Below, piece by piece: positions 17,395 to 24,926 of a stretch of 64,000 nucleotides of DNA (position 1 is the stretch's first letter; every line of letters begins with the position of its first letter). This DNA is from Streptomyces smyrnaeus (GTDB lineage: Bacteria > Actinomycetota > Actinomycetes > Streptomycetales > Streptomycetaceae): assembly GCF_017676345.1 (NCBI RefSeq), contig NZ_JAFFZM010000002.1, positions 372,001 through 436,000 of the forward strand, written 5' to 3'. Below the pieces are notes generated by a model. That model saw only the letters and a program-made list of their open reading frames with translations. It ran no database searches and was not told the origin of the DNA. A program made the translations under genes and the position numbers.

Positions 17395-18975
17395 TCAGCG
17401 GCCCGTCGCCGGGCTCGTACCGGTGGGGCTCGACGAGGAGGGGGACGGCGACGGGGACGAGCCGGGCTTTATCTCCTCCGGAAGGTGGCGGGAGACCTCC
17501 GCCTTGGACAGCCCGAGCCCGCCCAGGTTGATCTCGTCCCACGCCTGGAGGCGGTCGCTGTCCCGGTCCAGGTAGAGCACGGAGGCCTGCACCTTGTCGG
17601 GCGTCTCCCCCTCGACGGCGCGCAGCCCGCTGCCGCCCGTGGAGCCCTCGATCATCAGCCGGGTGCGGTGCGGCAGCACCCGCGTACTGCGGTTGTGGGT
17701 GTGCCCGGCCAGGGCGAGGGGGACGAGGCCGTCCGTCTGCTCGGCCAGTACGGGGTTGTGGCCGACGGCGATGTCCACCGGGGTGCCCGCGTCCCGCTGG
17801 GCACGCAGCGTTTCGGCCAGTTTGCGGCCCTCCGCCCGCTCCGCCGGGTCGCCCTCGGGGGCGACCGAACGGTCCGGGGTGAACTGGGGGTCGCCCCAGC
17901 CGGAGATCCGCAGCCCGGCCACGTTCACCGGTTCGCCCTTGTCCAGCACGTGCACCTGCGACCCACGCTCGTCGGCCAGCTCCTGAAGGGCCTGCTGGGT
18001 GGTTTCCGAGTCGTGGTTGCCGCGCACCCACACGTACGGCGCACCCAGGTCCGGGATGGGCTCCAGGAACCCGTTCTCGGGGGCTGTGCCGTGGTCCATG
18101 GTGTCGCCGGTGTCGATGATCACGTCGATCTTGTACTGCTCGACCAGCGACCGGATGATGTGCCAGGCGGCCGGGTTGAGGTGGATGTCCGAGACGTGCA
18201 GCACCCGCGTCGTCGAGGGGTCCGGCTGGTACGCGGGGAGGGTGGAGGCCGCGTCGTACAGCTTGGTCACATTGGTGACCAGGCGCGCCAACTCCTTCTG
18301 GTAGACGTCGAACTCCGTGGCGATACTGCGGGCGTTGCCCACCACGGAAGGGGCGCTCGCCAGCAGCCCGGAGAACCGCGGCTCCAGCACCGACTTCGGG
18401 TTCCAGGTCGCCGCCGCCGTCGCGCCGCAGGTCACCAGCAGGGCGAGGGAGAGACCCCCGGCGGCGAGCGCGGTGCGGGGGCGGCGGTAGACGGCGAGGG
18501 CGAGCGCGCAGGAACCGGTCAGTACCGCGACGGCCGAGCGCAGTCCGAGGTCGAGCGCGCCGGCCCGGACGTCCCCCGAGATCTCGTCCTCCAGGCCCTC
18601 GATGCGCTCCGGATGGTCCACGAGCGCCGTGGCGCGCTCCTGGTCGAGCTGGTCGACGTCCACGTCCAGCCGCAGCGGCGCGGTGTGGCTGTGCAGCTCC
18701 AGGGCGCCCAGCGGGGAGACGTTGATCTTGGTGCCGCCGGTGAGGGAGGGGCGCAGCGTCATCGTCGTGTCGACGGGGCCGACGGGCGTCCGGACGTTGC
18801 CCACGACCAGCAGCCCCAGCCAGGCGCCGAGCAGGGTGACGGCGGCCAGCCCGGCGGCGCGCCGGTAGGGGCGAAGGCGGGGACGGGGGCGGCGGACGGT
18901 GGCGGAGAGCCGGTCGGCGAACTGTCTGAACCAGCTCCCCGCTGCACGCGACGGCTTGGAGACAACGCTGGCCAT
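17395..18975 (-). CDS. Membrane-anchored metallophosphoesterase
   Basis: The preferred start is ATG 18975 (MASVVSKPSRAAG), giving 526 residues. An N-terminal TM segment lies near residues 43-60 and a second TM block near 150-190. The C-terminal calcineurin-like domain has all five metal motifs: SDIH, GDTMD, GNHD, GHNP and GHTH. A Ser/Pro/Thr-rich tail ends the protein. The catalytic domain probably faces outside the cell, acting on a phosphoester of unknown identity. It is divergent from the metallopeptidase gene. Confidence 0.87.
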   Translation of the reverse strand: MASVVSKPSRAAGSWFRQFADRLSATVRRPRPRLRPYRRAAGLAAVTLLGAWLGLLVVGNVRTPVGPVDTTMTLRPSLTGGTKINVSPLGALELHSHTAPLRLDVDVDQLDQERATALVDHPERIEGLEDEISGDVRAGALDLGLRSAVAVLTGSCALALAVYRRPRTALAAGGLSLALLVTCGATAAATWNPKSVLEPRFSGLLASAPSVVGNARSIATEFDVYQKELARLVTNVTKLYDAASTLPAYQPDPSTTRVLHVSDIHLNPAAWHIIRSLVEQYKIDVIIDTGDTMDHGTAPENGFLEPIPDLGAPYVWVRGNHDSETTQQALQELADERGSQVHVLDKGEPVNVAGLRISGWGDPQFTPDRSVAPEGDPAERAEGRKLAETLRAQRDAGTPVDIAVGHNPVLAEQTDGLVPLALAGHTHNRSTRVLPHRTRLMIEGSTGGSGLRAVEGETPDKVQASVLYLDRDSDRLQAWDEINLGGLGLSKAEVSRHLPEEIKPGSSPSPSPSSSSPTGTSPATGR

Positions 18976-19081
18976 GTGGGCCCCTATGCCCTTTGTGCGG
19001 CATCTGTATGCCCGCGGACGGGCCGGTGGCGGAAGCCGGAGGGATGATGCCTCGGCGCGGATGCTGGTCGACAATGGGCGC

Positions 19082-19456
19082 GTGCTGGAGATGACGCGTG
19101 AGGATTTCGAGGAGCTGGTCGCCGAGGCCCTCGACCGGATACCGCCCGAACTGACCAGGCTCATGGACAACGTCGCGGTGTTCGTGGAGGACGAGCCCCC
19201 GGCGAGCGACCCCGAGCTGCTCGGGCTCTACGAGGGGACGCCGCTGACCGAGCGCGGCGAGTGGTACGCGGGCGTCCTGCCGGACCGCATCACGATCTAC
19301 CGGGGGCCGACGCTGCGCATGGTCGAGCGGGAGAGCGCCGAGGAGGGCGAGGCCCGCGAGGGGGTCGTGGAGGAGGTCGAGATCACGGTCGTGCACGAGA
19401 TCGCCCACCACTTCGGGATCGACGACGACAGGTTGCACGCACTCGGGTACGGGTGA
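19082..19456 (+). CDS. Small zincin-like metallopeptidase family protein
   Basis: Start is GTG 19082 or ATG 19091 (MTREDFEELVAEALDRIP), giving about 121-124 residues. The C-terminal zinc motif VVHEIAHHFGIDDDRLHALGYG-type region holds HExxH plus the downstream Asp, typical of the MMP-like small metallopeptidase family of actinobacteria. No signal peptide is visible. It faces the divergent phosphoesterase. The biological substrate is unknown. Confidence 0.85.
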   Translation: MLEMTREDFEELVAEALDRIPPELTRLMDNVAVFVEDEPPASDPELLGLYEGTPLTERGEWYAGVLPDRITIYRGPTLRMVERESAEEGEAREGVVEEVEITVVHEIAHHFGIDDDRLHALGYG

Positions 19457-19530
19457 GCGCTTGCACCCGCTCGGGTGCGGGTGAGTGGAGGCCGCGGAGC
19501 CGCTCGGGTGCGGGGCCGAGCGGGTGGGGG
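19432..19530. repeat. Imperfect tandem repeats after the metallopeptidase stop
   Basis: A block containing TTGCACGCACTCGGGTACGG ends the gene at 19456 and recurs once just after it as TTGCACCCGCTCGGGTGCGG. Further CTCGGGTGCGG and CCGAGCGGGTG copies follow. This is a local duplication with no coding continuation visible. Confidence 0.55.
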
Positions 19531-19682
19531 CCGAGCGGGTGCGGGCGGCGCCCTCGGCGGGGCGCCTGTGCGGGAGAGCGCACGCGGTGCCGCGCGCCGT
19601 GGGCGCCGTGCGGCGTGACCTGTTGGGGTGATGGGGAGTTGGGCATGGCACTCGCCCGCAGTCCCGCGCAGGAGGTCCCGCC

Positions 19683-20351
19683 GTGCGCCGCTCCCGTACC
19701 GCCGCGCCCACCGCCACCGTCGTCGCCCGGACGACGACCGCCGGCGCCCTGATACTCGCGGCGGTCTCCACCCTCAGCGGCTGTATGACGGTGCAGGGCA
19801 CCGGCGACGCCGGTGAGGGCGCTGCCCCCGTGGGAAGCAGGGCCGACGACGACGGCGGGGCCACCGAGCCCGAGGGCGGGCTGGACGGCACCGCGTACCG
19901 CAAGGGCCACACCGGCGAGGACCACGGCGGTACCGACGGGCGCGAGGGCCGGGAGCGCGACAGGGACGGCAAGGGCAAGCGCGGGAAGCGCGGTGCGCAC
20001 GACGACGAGCGGTCCGGGGACCGGGACCGCTCCGACGCCGACGGCACGGCAGGCCGGGACGCGTCCTCGGGGGCCGACTCGTCCGGCTCGTCTTCGGACA
20101 GCGACCGGCACCGGCCCAGGCCCCGTCCGAGCGGGGACGGGGGCGGTTCGGGCGGCTCCGGAGGCAGCGGTGGCTCGGGCGGTTCCGGGGGCGGCTCGGG
20201 CGCGCCGACCGGCTCGCCCAGTCCCACCCCGACCAAGCCGGACCCCGAACCCTCGCCCACCCGGACCACCGCCTCGCCCGGCGGTGTCTCCCGGTCGGCG
20301 ACCGGGGGAGAGGACACCCTCGACCACCGCACCCAGCCCAGCACGGCCTGA
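19683..20351 (+). CDS. Low-complexity lipoprotein
   Basis: The 222-residue protein starts at GTG 19683 behind a strong AGGAGG site. A basic N-terminus, hydrophobic stretch and lipobox LSGC at about residues 31-34 indicate a lipoprotein. The rest is highly charged (Asp, Glu, Arg, Lys) and then Gly/Ser-rich with a Pro/Thr tail, probably disordered at the cell surface or wall. No functional domain was recognised. Confidence 0.75.
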   Translation: MRRSRTAAPTATVVARTTTAGALILAAVSTLSGCMTVQGTGDAGEGAAPVGSRADDDGGATEPEGGLDGTAYRKGHTGEDHGGTDGREGRERDRDGKGKRGKRGAHDDERSGDRDRSDADGTAGRDASSGADSSGSSSDSDRHRPRPRPSGDGGGSGGSGGSGGSGGSGGGSGAPTGSPSPTPTKPDPEPSPTRTTASPGGVSRSATGGEDTLDHRTQPSTA

Positions 20352-20606
20352 GGGCACGGACGTTCCCGTGCCCGGGGCCGGGGGCGTTCCCGGGGCCGGG
20401 GGCCGCTCCGGACCCCGTTTGCGCGTTGCTCCCCGAGCCGCGTATGCTGGTAGATCGTTTGATCCCATTTGCCCGGCGCCGTCAGTACAGCGCGCCGTGT
20501 GGCGCGTTCTCTCCGGCCGTGGCTGACCGCATCGAGGCGGTTCTTTGCGAATTTCACGGAGTTATGGGCGCGTGCCGAATGACTCCGGAAGGTTGTCGCA
20601 ACTCGC

Positions 20607-22730
20607 ATGTCTGTCACCACCCCTGCCGCCGTACGCCCCGAGGACTTCCCCGAGCCGACCGCTGAGACGGTCGCAGAAGCGGCCCCCGAAACCACTGGAA
20701 CGGCCCCCGAGATGACGGAAGCGGCTGCCGCGGCGGCCGAAACCGCCGAGGCCGTCGAGATGGAAGATGCGGCCGAGACGGCTGAGACCGCCGAGACGAA
20801 GATCACGTTCGGCGCCCTCGGGCTGCCGGACTCCGTCGTACGCAAGCTCGCCCAGAACGGCGTGACCGCGCCGTTCCCCATCCAGGCCGCCACCATCCCC
20901 GACGCGCTGGCCGGCAAGGACGTGCTCGGCCGTGGCCGTACCGGCTCCGGCAAGACCCTCTCCTTCGGCCTGCCGCTGCTCGCCCGCCTCAGCGGTGGCC
21001 GCACCCAGCGCAAGCGCCCGCGCGGCGTCATCCTCACCCCGACCCGCGAGTTGGCGATGCAGGTCTCCGACGCGCTGCAGCCTTACGGCGACACGCTCGG
21101 CCTCAAGCTGAAGGTCGTGTGCGGCGGTACGTCGATGGCCAATCAGATCTCCGCGCTCGAACGCGGTGTCGACGTCCTCGTCGCCACCCCGGGCCGGCTG
21201 CGCGACCTGATCAACCGCGGCTCCTGCTCCCTGGAGGACGTCGAGACGGCCATCCTCGACGAGGCCGACCAGATGTCCGACCTGGGCTTCCTGCCCGAGG
21301 TCACCGAGATCCTCGACCTGGTCCCCGAGGGCGGCCAGCGGATGCTCTTCTCCGCCACGATGGAGAAGGAGATCGACTCGCTGGTGCGCCGCTACCTCGT
21401 CGACCCGGTCTCCCACGAGGTGGACGCGGCCCAGGGCGCTGTGACGACCATGACGCACCACGTGCTGGTCGTGAAGCCGCGCGACAAGGCGCCGGTCACC
21501 ACCGCAATCGCCGCCCGCAAGGGCCGCACCATCATCTTCGTCCGTACCCAGCTGGGCGCCGACCGCGTCGCCGAACAGCTGCGCGAGTCCGGCGTCCGCG
21601 CCGACGCGCTGCACGGCGGTATGACCCAGGGCGCGCGCACCCGCACGCTGGCCGACTTCAAGGACGGCAAGGTCAACGTCCTGGTCGCCACCGACGTCGC
21701 GGCCCGGGGCATCCACGTCGACGGCATCGACCTGGTGCTGAACGTCGACCCGGCCGGCGACCACAAGGACTACCTGCACCGCTCCGGCCGTACGGCGCGC
21801 GCGGGCGAGTCCGGGACGGTCGTCTCGCTGGCACTGCCCCACCAGCGGCGGCAGATCTTCCGGCTGATGGAGGACGCGGGCGTCGACGCCTCGCGGCACA
21901 TCATCGGCCGCGGCGACGTCTTCGACGAGGACGTGGCACGTATCACAGGCGCCCGCTCGCTGACCGAGGTGCAGGCGGAGTCCGCCGCCAACTCGGCCCG
22001 CCAGGCCGAGCGCGAGGCCAAGCAGCTCAGCCGCCAGCTGGAGCGGCTCCAGCGGCGCGCCGCCGAACTGCGCGAAGAAGCCACCCTGCTGACCGCGCGT
22101 GCCGCGCGGGAGCGTGGCGAGGACCCGGACGCAGCTGTCGCAGCCGCCGCCGAGGCGGAGGCGGCCCAGGCCGCCGAGGAGGCCCGCGCCGAGGCCCGCC
22201 GCGAGGCGAAGGCCGAGGCCGAGCGCCGGGAGCGCGCCGACCGCGAGCGCCAGGACCGTGACCGCGGCGACCGCGGCGGACGCTCGTCCTCCGACCGTCG
22301 CGACCGCGGCGACCGGCGCCCGTACGACCGGGGCGGAGACCGCGGCGGCGACCGGGGCGGCTTCCGCCGCGACCGCGACCGCGACGACCGCCCGTACGGC
22401 CGTGACCGCGACCGTGACGACCGCTCGTACGGCCGTGACCGCGACCGGGACCGCCGGGACGGCGGCAAGGACAGTGGCCGCGGCGGCTCCGGCGCGGGCT
22501 ACCGCCGCGACGACGTCCGCCGTGACGACCGCCGCGAAGGCGGCGACCGCGGCTTCCGCCGCGAGGGCTTCCGTGGCGGCGAGCGCCCCTACCACCGCGA
22601 CCGCCGCGACGACCGCCGCCCGCACGGCCGCGTCGGCGAGCACCGCTCCGGCTCCCCCGCCCCCGGCCGCAACGGCGCCCGCACCCCGGACCGCCGCGCG
22701 GACAAGCCCCGCTGGAAGCGCAACGGCTGA
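20607..22730 (+). CDS. DEAD-box ATP-dependent RNA helicase
   Basis: The protein has 707 residues from ATG 20607. An Ala/Glu/Thr-rich leader of about 65 residues precedes the helicase core. Core motifs are RTGSGKT near residue 111, PTRELA near 147, DEAD at about 218-221, SAT near 250, VATDVAARG near 362 and HRSGRTARAGE near 390. The C-terminus has a charged helical region (about 445-545) and a long Arg/Asp/Gly-rich tail with repeats such as DRDRDDR, likely an RNA-binding disordered tail. It is a cytoplasmic RNA-remodelling enzyme, often cold or growth related. It ends just before tRNA-Lys with a hairpin. Confidence 0.93.
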   Translation: MSVTTPAAVRPEDFPEPTAETVAEAAPETTGTAPEMTEAAAAAAETAEAVEMEDAAETAETAETKITFGALGLPDSVVRKLAQNGVTAPFPIQAATIPDALAGKDVLGRGRTGSGKTLSFGLPLLARLSGGRTQRKRPRGVILTPTRELAMQVSDALQPYGDTLGLKLKVVCGGTSMANQISALERGVDVLVATPGRLRDLINRGSCSLEDVETAILDEADQMSDLGFLPEVTEILDLVPEGGQRMLFSATMEKEIDSLVRRYLVDPVSHEVDAAQGAVTTMTHHVLVVKPRDKAPVTTAIAARKGRTIIFVRTQLGADRVAEQLRESGVRADALHGGMTQGARTRTLADFKDGKVNVLVATDVAARGIHVDGIDLVLNVDPAGDHKDYLHRSGRTARAGESGTVVSLALPHQRRQIFRLMEDAGVDASRHIIGRGDVFDEDVARITGARSLTEVQAESAANSARQAEREAKQLSRQLERLQRRAAELREEATLLTARAARERGEDPDAAVAAAAEAEAAQAAEEARAEARREAKAEAERRERADRERQDRDRGDRGGRSSSDRRDRGDRRPYDRGGDRGGDRGGFRRDRDRDDRPYGRDRDRDDRSYGRDRDRDRRDGGKDSGRGGSGAGYRRDDVRRDDRREGGDRGFRREGFRGGERPYHRDRRDDRRPHGRVGEHRSGSPAPGRNGARTPDRRADKPRWKRNG

Positions 22731-22775
22731 CGACCGCTGAGGGCCACGGCCCTCCGCACACGTACTCGACAGCAG

Positions 22776-22809
22776 CCTCGAAGGCATTCAACCCGGAATG
22801 CCTTCGAGG
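22776..22809. terminator. 14-bp hairpin after the DEAD-box helicase gene
   Basis: CCTCGAAGGCATTC (22776-22789) pairs perfectly with GAATGCCTTCGAGG (22796-22809). It is 45 bp past the helicase stop and 33 bp before tRNA-Lys, so it probably ends helicase transcription. Confidence 0.75.
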
Positions 22810-22842
22810 CCCGCCCGACCCCCGGGCTATGCTGCTCCGTGC

Positions 22843-22915
22843 GGGCCGTTAGCTCAATTGGCAGAGCAGTGGACTTTTAATCCATTGGTTGTGGGTTCGA
22901 GTCCCACACGGCCTA
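22843..22915 (+). tRNA. tRNA-Lys (anticodon TTT), integration target of the island
   Basis: A 73-nt cloverleaf has acceptor GGGCCGT pairing with ACGGCCT, D-arm AGCTCAATTGGCAGAGC, anticodon loop CTTTTAA, and T-arm GTGGGTTCGAGTCCCAC. The gene is intact. Its 3' half from the anticodon loop is repeated at 28644 and 52106, marking it as an integration site. Confidence 0.97.
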
Positions 22916-22918
22916 CCG
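22872..22918 (+). repeat. attL core, 47-bp direct repeat in the tRNA-Lys 3' end
   Basis: The core starts GACTTTTAATCCATTGGTTG at the anticodon loop and continues to CCTACCG just past the tRNA. It is identical over 47 bp to 52106-52152. Placement from anticodon loop to 3' end is typical for tyrosine-integrase att sites. Confidence 0.9.
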
Positions 22919-22954
22919 GGAGGGAGGAGGGCCCAGCCCTCTGACCTGCAAGGG

Positions 22955-22987
22955 AGCGCCCGGACCGAGGTGATCGGTCCGGGCGCT
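22955..22987. terminator. 13-bp hairpin inside attL flank
   Basis: AGCGCCCGGACCG (22955-22967) pairs with CGGTCCGGGCGCT (22975-22987). It now ends tRNA-Lys transcription in place of the native terminator displaced to 52158. The same hairpin recurs at 28726-28758. Confidence 0.75.
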
Positions 22988-23007
22988 TCGGCGTTTCGGG
23001 GTGGTGG

Positions 23008-23028
23008 GCGTGAGCGATGCGTGAGCGG
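23008..23028. repeat. Putative integrase arm repeats, left copy
   Basis: Two tandem GCGTGAGCG-type repeats (GCGTGAGCGATGCGTGAGC) lie 90 bp from the attL core. Matching pairs are at 28779-28799 and 51971-51991, always beside a core site, as expected for arm-type binding sites of a tyrosine integrase or Xis. Confidence 0.6.
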
Positions 23029-23085
23029 ACGGTCCCTGAATGGGTGGCACGAACGCGCATGCGCAGGGGGCTGGAGAGCCAGCGG

Positions 23086-23589
23086 CTATGCCGTGAGGTC
23101 GAACTGGCGAAGCCAGTCAGGGTCTCCGCCTCCGACGGTGGCAACCAAGCCGCCGCTCAGCAGCAGCATGTAGAGAACGAAGGTTAGCCCGTCGTTGTCG
23201 CCGTAGTGCTCCACGGCCTCGTTGAGGGTCACGTCAGGCGAAGCATCCGGGTGTCCGATGAGACCTGCTGCGTACATGAGATCGTCGTGCGCGATCCCGA
23301 GGGAGTCATGGACCCAGTCGACGGCCTCGCATGCCTGCTCTTCGGTGATCGCCTCGCGGGCTGCGACTAGCCAGCCCATCAGGACGGCGAAGACGGCTGT
23401 CGGGGCAGACGGATGGTCTCCCTCGATGAAGGAGCCTCCGGGGCCCTTTGAGGGGTTCTCCAGCCAGGTGGCGATGTCGGCCCGTAAGCGCTTGGCTGTG
23501 CGGGCACGGGAAATCTCGGACACATCCGGCTCAGGAACGCTCTTACGCCCTGTGCGGGTGCTTCGTCGGCGTTGGCTGTTTCGTCCCAT
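23086..23589 (-). CDS. Hypothetical protein of unit 1
   Basis: The best start is ATG 23589 (MGRNSQRRRSTRTGRKS), giving 167 residues; an upstream in-frame ATG exists at 23706 but overlaps the integrase remnant. A basic N-terminus is followed by a mostly helical acidic body with SFIEGDHPSAPTAVFAVLMG and a hydrophobic GLTFVLYMLLLSGG segment near residues 135-150. No known domain was recognised. It lies between the attL flank and the integrase remnant on the same strand, possibly a cargo gene. Confidence 0.6.
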   Translation of the reverse strand: MGRNSQRRRSTRTGRKSVPEPDVSEISRARTAKRLRADIATWLENPSKGPGGSFIEGDHPSAPTAVFAVLMGWLVAAREAITEEQACEAVDWVHDSLGIAHDDLMYAAGLIGHPDASPDVTLNEAVEHYGDNDGLTFVLYMLLLSGGLVATVGGGDPDWLRQFDLTA

Positions 23590-23702
23590 GGAGCGAGCGT
23601 GGCACTCCGAGTGCCTGCGCGGAGGGAATTCGACAAGACAGGCCACAGCGCACGTTGATTGCAATCTCTGTACGGCTGGGACCAGGTTGTGGGTCTTTGA
23701 GA

Positions 23703-23896
23703 TCACGGCTCCCCTCGTTCGTTGCTGCCGCTCTTGCCACGACGGGATCGGGGGATCAATCGCACGCCCGCCTCGGCGGCGCTGCGATCGACCTCCGGGA
23801 GAAGGCTGGTGTACGTATCCGAGGCCAGCACGATGGTGGAATGGCGCAGCGTCTCCTTGATCGTGTGGAGGCCGCCGCCGCCCGCATGGACGAGCG
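23703..23896 (-). pseudogene. Tyrosine integrase remnant (3' end only)
   Basis: The minus strand encodes a tail with TIKETLRHSTIVLASDTYTS and PEVDRSAAEAGVRLIPR, nearly identical to the end of the intact integrase at 28873-30402. It contains the catalytic His and Tyr but lacks everything upstream. Similarity stops abruptly at 23896, where unrelated sequence begins. The stop is TGA at 23703. It marks unit 1 as a decayed relative of unit 2. The 220 bp between 23897 and the Nudix gene hold nothing recognisable. Confidence 0.85.
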
Positions 23897-24118
23897 CACT
23901 TCCGCGGTTCTGCTCAGCGTGCGCAGGGCACAGTCAAACCCCGGCTGGGCGGGCCCGCGACACCTTCCGGAAGGCGTGCATGAACACAACCCGTCTTGCC
24001 CCCAGCACGCCGCCTGCACGCCCTGGCCGGAGGCATTTGCGGCGCCTACGTGACCGCCGCTCACGCCGATGCCCTCTTTGAGCAGGTCTGGTCCCTGCTG
24101 GGCCTGCATGCGCTGCCC

Positions 24119-24841
24119 CTACTTCGCCTTCCCGGCGGCCCGCAGCAGGGGCGGGCTGAGTAGCCAGGCGTTTCCTCGACGGTAGAGAGCGGCCGGGCGC
24201 CCGGTCGCGGGGAGCCGCTGGTCTCCCGTCGGCTGGACGAATCCCGCCGTGTTGAGCACTTTGCGGCGGAAGTTGCTCGGATCGAGGTGCTCCCCCCAGA
24301 CGACCTCGTACACCGTGCGGAGTTCGCTCAATGTGAAGGACTCGCCGCAGAAAGCCGTGGCAACGGCGGTGTACTCCAGCTTTCTGCGGATTTGCTCCAG
24401 CGCGTCCGTGAGGATGTCCATATGGTCGAACGCCAGGGCGTGTGGGTCGTCGGCCAGTTCTGACACCGGGAACCAGTAGGCATGCCTGGCATCGGTGCCG
24501 CCCACGGGAGCGGGGAGGTCCGGCCCCAGCGCGAGGTAGGCGATCGTGACGACGCGGCCCCTGGGGTCGCGCCGGGGATCGCCGTAAGCGCCCAGCTGTT
24601 CCAGATGCAGGCGGCTCCCGTCGATACCCGCCTCCTCCCAGAGCTCACGCAGCGCCCCCTCGCGCAACGTCTCGGCCTTCTGCACATACCCGCCCGGCAG
24701 CGCGGGATGGCCCAGGTAGGGCTCCACGCCGCGCTCGACCAGGAGGACCATCAGTCGGCCGCCCCTGACAGTGAAGATGGCCAGATCCGCCGTCACCCAA
24801 GACGCTTCCACCTCCGTGGAGTCGATGAGCCAGTCATCCAC
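24119..24841 (-). CDS. NrtR-like Nudix protein with C-terminal winged helix
   Basis: The protein has 240 residues from ATG 24841. An N-terminal Nudix domain contains GGYVQKAET...REL.EEAG at about residues 50-75, close to the canonical Nudix box. The C-terminal half, with FTLSELRTVYEVVWGEHLDPSNFRRKV (in two parts) near residues 165-195, matches the winged helix of NrtR-type regulators of NAD metabolism. In such proteins the Nudix part senses an ADP-ribose-like ligand. It is divergent from the nucleosidase cassette, which suggests it may control that cassette in response to a nucleotide. Direct repeats in the shared promoter could be its sites. Confidence 0.85.
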   Translation of the reverse strand: MDDWLIDSTEVEASWVTADLAIFTVRGGRLMVLLVERGVEPYLGHPALPGGYVQKAETLREGALRELWEEAGIDGSRLHLEQLGAYGDPRRDPRGRVVTIAYLALGPDLPAPVGGTDARHAYWFPVSELADDPHALAFDHMDILTDALEQIRRKLEYTAVATAFCGESFTLSELRTVYEVVWGEHLDPSNFRRKVLNTAGFVQPTGDQRLPATGRPAALYRRGNAWLLSPPLLRAAGKAK

Positions 24842-24851
24842 AGGGGAACTC

Positions 24852-24897
24852 CTTAAAGGTCATATTGACTAAAACGGGGTGGAGTACTTAAGGTCAT
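24852..24897. promoter_or_regulatory. Direct repeats in the promoter shared by the Nudix regulator and the cassette
   Basis: CTTAAAGGTCAT (24852-24863) and CTTAAGGTCAT (24887-24897) are direct repeats about 35 bp apart; the first runs into the near-dyad GTCATATTGAC. The region is AT-rich compared with its surroundings. They are plausible operators for the NrtR-like protein. Confidence 0.5.
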
Positions 24898-24926
24898 TAC
24901 AACCATAACCGGACGGGGGGACGGGC

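Noticed and set aside
17345..21037. A 1230-residue minus-strand reading frame
   Set aside because: It crosses the phosphoesterase, metallopeptidase, lipoprotein and helicase genes in the wrong frame and shows Pro/Arg/Ala-rich shadow composition.
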